Virus record (IMG/VR): IMGVR_UViG_3300032093_000035
Coordinates: 1 to 64,000 of that record
Source: a virus
Length of the DNA stretch: 64,000 nucleotides
Direction: 5' to 3' (one strand)
This document shows, one piece after another, positions 61,023 to 64,000 of the stretch. A model generated the notes under the pieces. It was given only the letters and a program-made list of their open reading frames with translations, ran no database searches and had not been told where the DNA came from. The translations under genes were made by a program, and so were the position numbers. The stretch's first letter is position 1, and the number at the start of each line of letters is the position of its first letter.

Positions 61023-61484
61023 CTATTTGTCTTTTATTCCCGTCCAATCATAACTAGTACTCGACCCACCATCACGTTCCAATTCCATGTACGATGCAGT
61101 TTCCTGTGATATAGAATACCCACGCAAAGCGCGCAGCACATAAGCCCGGTATAAACGCATTCTGCGTGGATCAGATTTGGCTACTCCGAACACCACTGTT
61201 TCAGGACGCCACTTCTCCACTGCCTTGCGGGCAATCTCAACTATGGTGCTCATTACACGGTACACATCCGATTCCGCGGTCTCCACATCATGATCCCATC
61301 CGCCTTGTGGGTTCTTCGTAGCAAACGCAATTTCCATGACCTCATCAGATCCATATGGAAATGACACTTGATACATGGTACCACGCTCTGTTTCGAAATA
61401 GGCTTCTCCGTTGTACATGTTGTATGGGTATGGTGTCGCCGTGCCTTCCCCTATCTCTGCTAGTATGTGTTTAAGACGTATCAT
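61023..61484 (-). CDS. Putative internal head protein, MIRLKHILAE class
   Basis: 153 residues beginning MIRLKHILAE-IGEGTATP. The body looks like a compact alpha/beta domain (GEAYFETERGTMYQVSFPYG, SDEVMEIAFATKNPQGGWDH, TIVEIARKAVEKWRPETVVF, SDPRRMRLYRAYVLRALRGY). The SDPRRMRLYRAYVLRAL segment resembles GNAT-like or small phage proteins but no catalytic site is seen. The gene is GC-rich relative to the window. It follows the 99-residue gene by 3 bp. Confidence 0.7.
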   Translation of the reverse strand: MIRLKHILAEIGEGTATPYPYNMYNGEAYFETERGTMYQVSFPYGSDEVMEIAFATKNPQGGWDHDVETAESDVYRVMSTIVEIARKAVEKWRPETVVFGVAKSDPRRMRLYRAYVLRALRGYSISQETASYMELERDGGSSTSYDWTGIKDK

Positions 61485-61487
61485 GTA

Positions 61488-61787
61488 TTACATGTTGTTT
61501 GCATTTATAAACATGAACAATGGATTTTGTTCAACATATACATCAAATACATTGGCTGCAAAGTCAGGACGTTGTGCGATTGGATACTTTGTTTTGATTG
61601 CTTCGAGATCTGTTTTTAAATACGAATCTAGATTTTGAAGTTTTCCTTCATTGTATAATTGCAATGCCATACCAACAATTTTAACTTTTTCTTGTGAAGT
61701 TAAAGCTTTTGGCATTTTAATATCTGCTTCATTAAGTGATGTATTATTTAAATAACGTTTCCAATTGTTTAAATATGGTTTATTCAT
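61488..61787 (-). CDS. Small helical protein with LNE-type N-terminus
   Basis: 99 residues beginning MNKPYLNNWKRYLNNTSLNE, with LNE-A at residue 20. The remainder is helical (MALQLYNEGKLQNLDSYLKT). A W-K-x-Y/F-L-x-x-x...LNE-A start is similar to the T4 internal-protein leader (Y-x-E-F-I-x-E-A). It has its own promoter element. Candidate internal head protein. Confidence 0.65.
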   Translation of the reverse strand: MNKPYLNNWKRYLNNTSLNEADIKMPKALTSQEKVKIVGMALQLYNEGKLQNLDSYLKTDLEAIKTKYPIAQRPDFAANVFDVYVEQNPLFMFINANNM

Positions 61788-61794
61788 GTTGTTC

Positions 61795-61814
61795 CTTTTT
61801 TAATAATAAATATA
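61795..61814 (-). promoter_or_regulatory. Late-promoter-like element
   Basis: The coding strand reads TATATTTATTATTAAAAAAG, 8 bp before the ATG of the 99-residue gene. Confidence 0.5.
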
Positions 61815-62124
61815 GAGCATACCGAGTATATGGGCGTGTACAAGGTGTATAGGGAGGTAGAATACTTATATGCACCGCATATCCTAATAAAGAGCACCTA
61901 TATAGCAAAAAAATTAACCGTGCTAGAAAAATATATATAACCACCCACCGTATCAAGGGGGTGTTCTACCCCTTAACTAAACCCACCCCTACCCCCCTGT
62001 TTTGGGGGGGCTTACCGGGGGCTAAACCAGGGGGGCTGCCCCAGTAAAATAGGGGGGCTATTACACCCCCCTTCAAACCCCTAAGGGCCTCTCCTTTATA
62101 TATAAGGTCTATGTCGGCTGCTGC
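61815..62124. other. Non-coding region with C- and G-tracts
   Basis: About 310 bp without a convincing gene, between two minus-strand genes. The central 120 bp are highly unusual for this AT-rich genome: runs of 5-7 G at 62004-62010, 62017-62021, 62030-62035 and 62052-62057 on the plus strand, with matching C-runs such as CCCCCC. The G-runs could form a quadruplex, and several C-run/G-run pairs could form hairpins (for example CCCCCC-TGTTTT-GGGGGG). The flanks are AT-rich. A regulatory, end-like or recombination site is possible. Confidence 0.5.
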
Positions 62125-62367
62125 TTACACGGGACAAGCTATCTGCTGTGGGAACAGGTTCAATGCATGCATCTGCGCTGGCGGCATGCTCGGTATGCCT
62201 AACGCCTCGCGGAGGTCATACAATGTGGCCCACTGCGTACGGCTGCGGGTTACCTGGTCCATTGTGATGCTGCTGTCGCGGCCTGCTGCTGCATCCAAGT
62301 CGCGGTAGTGTTTCCATGCGCGGGCTTCTGCTAACTGGATGTCTTTAATCATTTGTGCTTTTGTCAT
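62125..62367 (-). CDS. Small helical protein, unknown
   Basis: 80 residues: MTKAQMIKDIQLAEARAWKH, YRDLDAAAGRDSSITMDQVT, RSRTQWATLYDLREALGIPS. A helix-turn-helix-like hairpin with a WATLYDLREALGI core that recurs in small Bacteroidota-phage proteins, in my recollection. Start ATG is preceded by GAGAGAC, the same leader used by the next upstream genes. No function was recognised. Confidence 0.65.
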   Translation of the reverse strand: MTKAQMIKDIQLAEARAWKHYRDLDAAAGRDSSITMDQVTRSRTQWATLYDLREALGIPSMPPAQMHALNLFPQQIACPV

Positions 62368-62418
62368 TGTCTCTCTTTTTATATTAGGTTAATTGGGTTA
62401 CTTGGGTTGCTGTGTTAA

Positions 62419-62625
62419 TTAGTCTAGCATATCTGCTGCTGCGCCACCTGCCATGATGCCGGCAAACAATGTTGCTGCTGCTCCTACCGGTACTACCAAT
62501 GCTGCTACTGCTAAGCCGGCTACTGGAAGAATTGCTAGGAAGGTTAATGCGGTTGCTGCTGCGATGCTTAATACGACTGCTGCGACTGCTACTACTGCTG
62601 CGATAACTTTGATTTCGTTTTTCAT
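62419..62625 (-). CDS. Small Ala/Val-rich membrane protein
   Basis: 68 residues: MKNEIKVIAAVVAVAAVVLS, IAAATALTFLAILPVAGLAV and AALVVPVGAAATLFAGIMAG. Two or three hydrophobic spans of Ala, Val, Leu and Gly. Size and topology would allow a holin or a small regulatory membrane protein, without further evidence. Its leader carries GATTAGGATCCTATC and then AAAAGAGAGAG before the start codon. Confidence 0.6.
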   Translation of the reverse strand: MKNEIKVIAAVVAVAAVVLSIAAATALTFLAILPVAGLAVAALVVPVGAAATLFAGIMAGGAAADMLD

Positions 62626-62666
62626 ATCTCTCTCTTTTAATTTTAATAAAGATAAGGTTTATTCTG

Positions 62667-62693
62667 ATAGGATCCTAATCTTTTGTTACTTTT
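62667..62693 (-). repeat. Repeat copy 1, TAGGATCCTA-centred element
   Basis: CAAAAGATTAGGATCCTATC followed by AGAATA on the minus strand. A nearly identical copy is 1.1 kb away upstream of the AAA+ gene. It lies about 45 bp before the membrane-protein start, so it is probably promoter or operator DNA; the centre TAGGATCCTA is a 10 bp palindrome. Confidence 0.6.
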
Positions 62694-62754
62694 TTTACTG
62701 CAGAAATCCGACGCCATTTCTGACGCCGGTTCCTTATTTGAGAGATATGTTTTC

Positions 62755-63702
62755 CTATTCTGCTGCGATGATTTGCTCTGCTACCATCATTGTGGGATCC
62801 TCAAAGCCCATTGCACATATGCGGGCTGCTTTAATAAAGCTTCTGAGGTTGATGTCAATACCCGCATATTTTTTATCCAGGTCCTTCATAATGCTGAGTG
62901 CCTGCTGCTTCGCTGCCAATGGGATGCTAGGCTCCATTGTCGACATCAATTGCTCCATGCGGGTAAACATCTGCGTGGTGTTCATTGAGATGTCTGACAC
63001 AAAGCTGCGTGAGCGAATTGCTGCATCCAATTTTGATTGGTGGATGTTGCTGATGAAGATAACACGGCCGGTGAACTCAAAGTGTGCCGGGATAGGCTCG
63101 CCAAACTCATCCTTAAGCGGCTTGCTTGAGATATAAGAGATCTTGCGTGTGTCATAGCTATCCAACGCCGCCTTCAAAAGGTTCACTGCATCCTCGTCTT
63201 TGAATACCGAGTCACAGTCATCAAAGATAACAATCTTGTCGGAGTTCTGGTAAAGGGTAATAAACAACCCGGCTGCTGTGGTGCGCCCTTTAAAGTGAAC
63301 AAACTCATATGACTCTCGCAAGCCCATTCCCTTAAGCGTCTCCTTAACCAGGTGCGTCTTACCAACACCCGCCATACCTGTGATTACCAATGACGGTTGG
63401 ATTCCGCGACCCACCATCTTTGTCAGACGAGTAAGGTTGTCAAACATTACCTCAGGATCTCTGCTCTCCACCACTGACAGGAAAGACATCTTAGCCGGTG
63501 CTGCCGGTGCTACCGATACTCCTGCCGTTGCTGCTGCTACTCTAACAACACGCCCATTTGCTCCAACCATCAACACTTCGCGGTTGGCTTCTGCACTGCG
63601 CAATTGCACGTCGCGGATTAAACCCTTTGGCGCGAACTCACCTGTGTTAACATTCTTCGCCATTAACTTCCCTTTTACTCTTACTGCTTCAAATACGTTC
63701 AT
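62755..63702 (-). CDS. AAA+ ATPase
   Basis: 315 residues. Walker A GMAGVGKTH at about residues 109-117, Walker B DKIVIFDDCDSVF at about 154-166, sensor-1-like RVIFISNIHQS near 217-227 and a possible arginine finger in DAAIRSRSFVSDI. The N-terminal 80 residues are a small beta domain with KGLIRDVQLRSAEANREVLM and a Pro/Ala linker. It resembles phage AAA proteins of unknown job rather than clamp loader gp44 or a Lon/Clp enzyme. Its leader has the TAGGATCCTA repeat, so it is controlled with the membrane protein. Confidence 0.8.
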   Translation of the reverse strand: MNVFEAVRVKGKLMAKNVNTGEFAPKGLIRDVQLRSAEANREVLMVGANGRVVRVAAATAGVSVAPAAPAKMSFLSVVESRDPEVMFDNLTRLTKMVGRGIQPSLVITGMAGVGKTHLVKETLKGMGLRESYEFVHFKGRTTAAGLFITLYQNSDKIVIFDDCDSVFKDEDAVNLLKAALDSYDTRKISYISSKPLKDEFGEPIPAHFEFTGRVIFISNIHQSKLDAAIRSRSFVSDISMNTTQMFTRMEQLMSTMEPSIPLAAKQQALSIMKDLDKKYAGIDINLRSFIKAARICAMGFEDPTMMVAEQIIAAE

Positions 63703-63772
63703 CTCTCTTATATGGTATTTAATTAAATGCTCTTAAGGCCTTTCCCTAATTGCTTACATAAAAATAAGGCAA

Positions 63773-63797
63773 ATTCTGATAGGATCCTAATCTTTTG
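63773..63797 (-). repeat. Repeat copy 2, TAGGATCCTA-centred element
   Basis: CAAAAGATTAGGATCCTATC followed by AGAAT on the minus strand, about 70 bp before the AAA+ start. It shares about 25 bp with copy 1, and poly-A tracts (AAAAAAAGT) precede both. Confidence 0.6.
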
Positions 63798-63836
63798 CAA
63801 ACTTTTTTTAACTTTTTTTCCTGGTAGGATCCAGGC

Positions 63837-64000
63837 CTATTCGACCCGGAAGATTGCTAAGGCTTTGCGCTGATCTCTACCCTTTGTCAGGAACAATGCA
63901 TCCAATTGGTCAGCGTTGTCATATATCTTTCCGTCTCGGATTGCTAGGGCATGCTTTGCCACTATCACAATAAAGGATCCTTTCGGATGCTGAGCTAAGA
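63837..64000 (-). CDS. C-terminal part of an unidentified protein
   Basis: The last 53 residues of a minus-strand gene that enters from the right edge. It reads HPKGSFIVIVAKHALAIRDG, then KIYDNADQLDALFLTKGRDQ, ending ALAIFRVE. The 'H..VA..DG.IYDN' arrangement appears at the end of papain-fold or amidase-like phage proteins that recognise a His near the C-terminus, but the catalytic part is outside the window. Assignment left open. Confidence 0.7.
   Translation of the reverse strand, partial: LAQHPKGSFIVIVAKHALAIRDGKIYDNADQLDALFLTKGRDQRKALAIFRVE

Noticed and set aside
62453-63136. Long plus-strand open frame (227 codons) opposite the membrane-protein and AAA+ genes
   Set aside because: It spans two well-supported minus-strand genes and the repeat-bearing gap, lacks protein-like motifs and has no leader with a ribosome site.
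1-64000. tRNA genes, rRNA, CRISPR arrays, integrase/attachment sites, insertion sequences
   Set aside because: None was recognised: intergenic gaps are short, no cloverleaf ending in CCA or regularly spaced repeats was seen, and no transposase or integrase motif appeared in the products.

Overview
This AT-rich 64 kb window is most of the late (virion assembly) region of a T4-like contractile-tailed phage. Recognisable T4-type genes include large terminase gp17, portal gp20, prohead protease gp21, scaffold gp22, major capsid gp23, baseplate gp6, gp25 and a gp5-like hub, neck/tail-completion proteins, late sigma gp55, a gp47/gp46 recombination nuclease, a primase and PhoH. The host is probably a Bacteroidota (flavobacterium-like) cell: exported proteins carry signal peptides ending in SQ or GQ, and small genes resemble Bacteroidota families (DUF4494-like, Hc1 histone-H1-like). 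Tail sheath and tube, DNA polymerase and most replication genes are not in the window.

Nearly everything is on the minus strand and is read right to left. 64.0-62.1 kb: an accessory block with richer GC, a AAA+ ATPase, small proteins, repeated TAGGATCCTA elements and a G-tract non-coding stretch. 61.8-52.4 kb: many small genes, including a series whose proteins begin MIRLKxLLxE, a multi-domain peptidoglycan hydrolase, a Dps-like protein, histone-like proteins and a methyltransferase. 52.4-48.2 kb: an island where three plus-strand genes with a shared N-terminus alternate with two minus-strand, signal-peptide-bearing CAP-domain paralogues. 48.1-44.4 kb: UV endonuclease, HD hydrolase, late sigma. 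44.4-30.4 kb: baseplate and fibre genes. 30.4-25.1 kb: a small kinase-like protein, a T7-type resolvase, primase and a single-ORF Mre11-Rad50 fusion. 25.1-19.4 kb: a large structural protein and a nucleotidyltransferase-ligase fusion. 19.4-7.4 kb: packaging and head operon, with a ribosomal protein bS21 homologue inside it. 7.3 kb to the left edge: PhoH, neck/tail-completion proteins and fibres.

The most interesting candidate system is a set of short N-terminal peptides ending in (L/I)xE. That is the T4 gp21 prohead-protease cleavage rule and resembles the capsid-targeting sequence of T4 internal proteins. Six otherwise unrelated proteins have MI(R/K)LxxxLxE with Glu at residue 10, and about eight more have related starts. 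The gp21 homologue is in the same window. I infer that this phage loads a varied set of internal proteins into its head, among them a kinase-like protein and a lysozyme-type hydrolase, possibly for injection with the DNA.

Genes are commonly preceded, 15-40 bp upstream, by an element reading TATTTATAT(A/T)AAAAG on the coding strand, probably the gp55-dependent late promoter; its core is the reverse complement of T4's TATAAATA. Several intrinsic terminators lie immediately before these elements. Family calls come from reading motifs by eye; no database search was possible.
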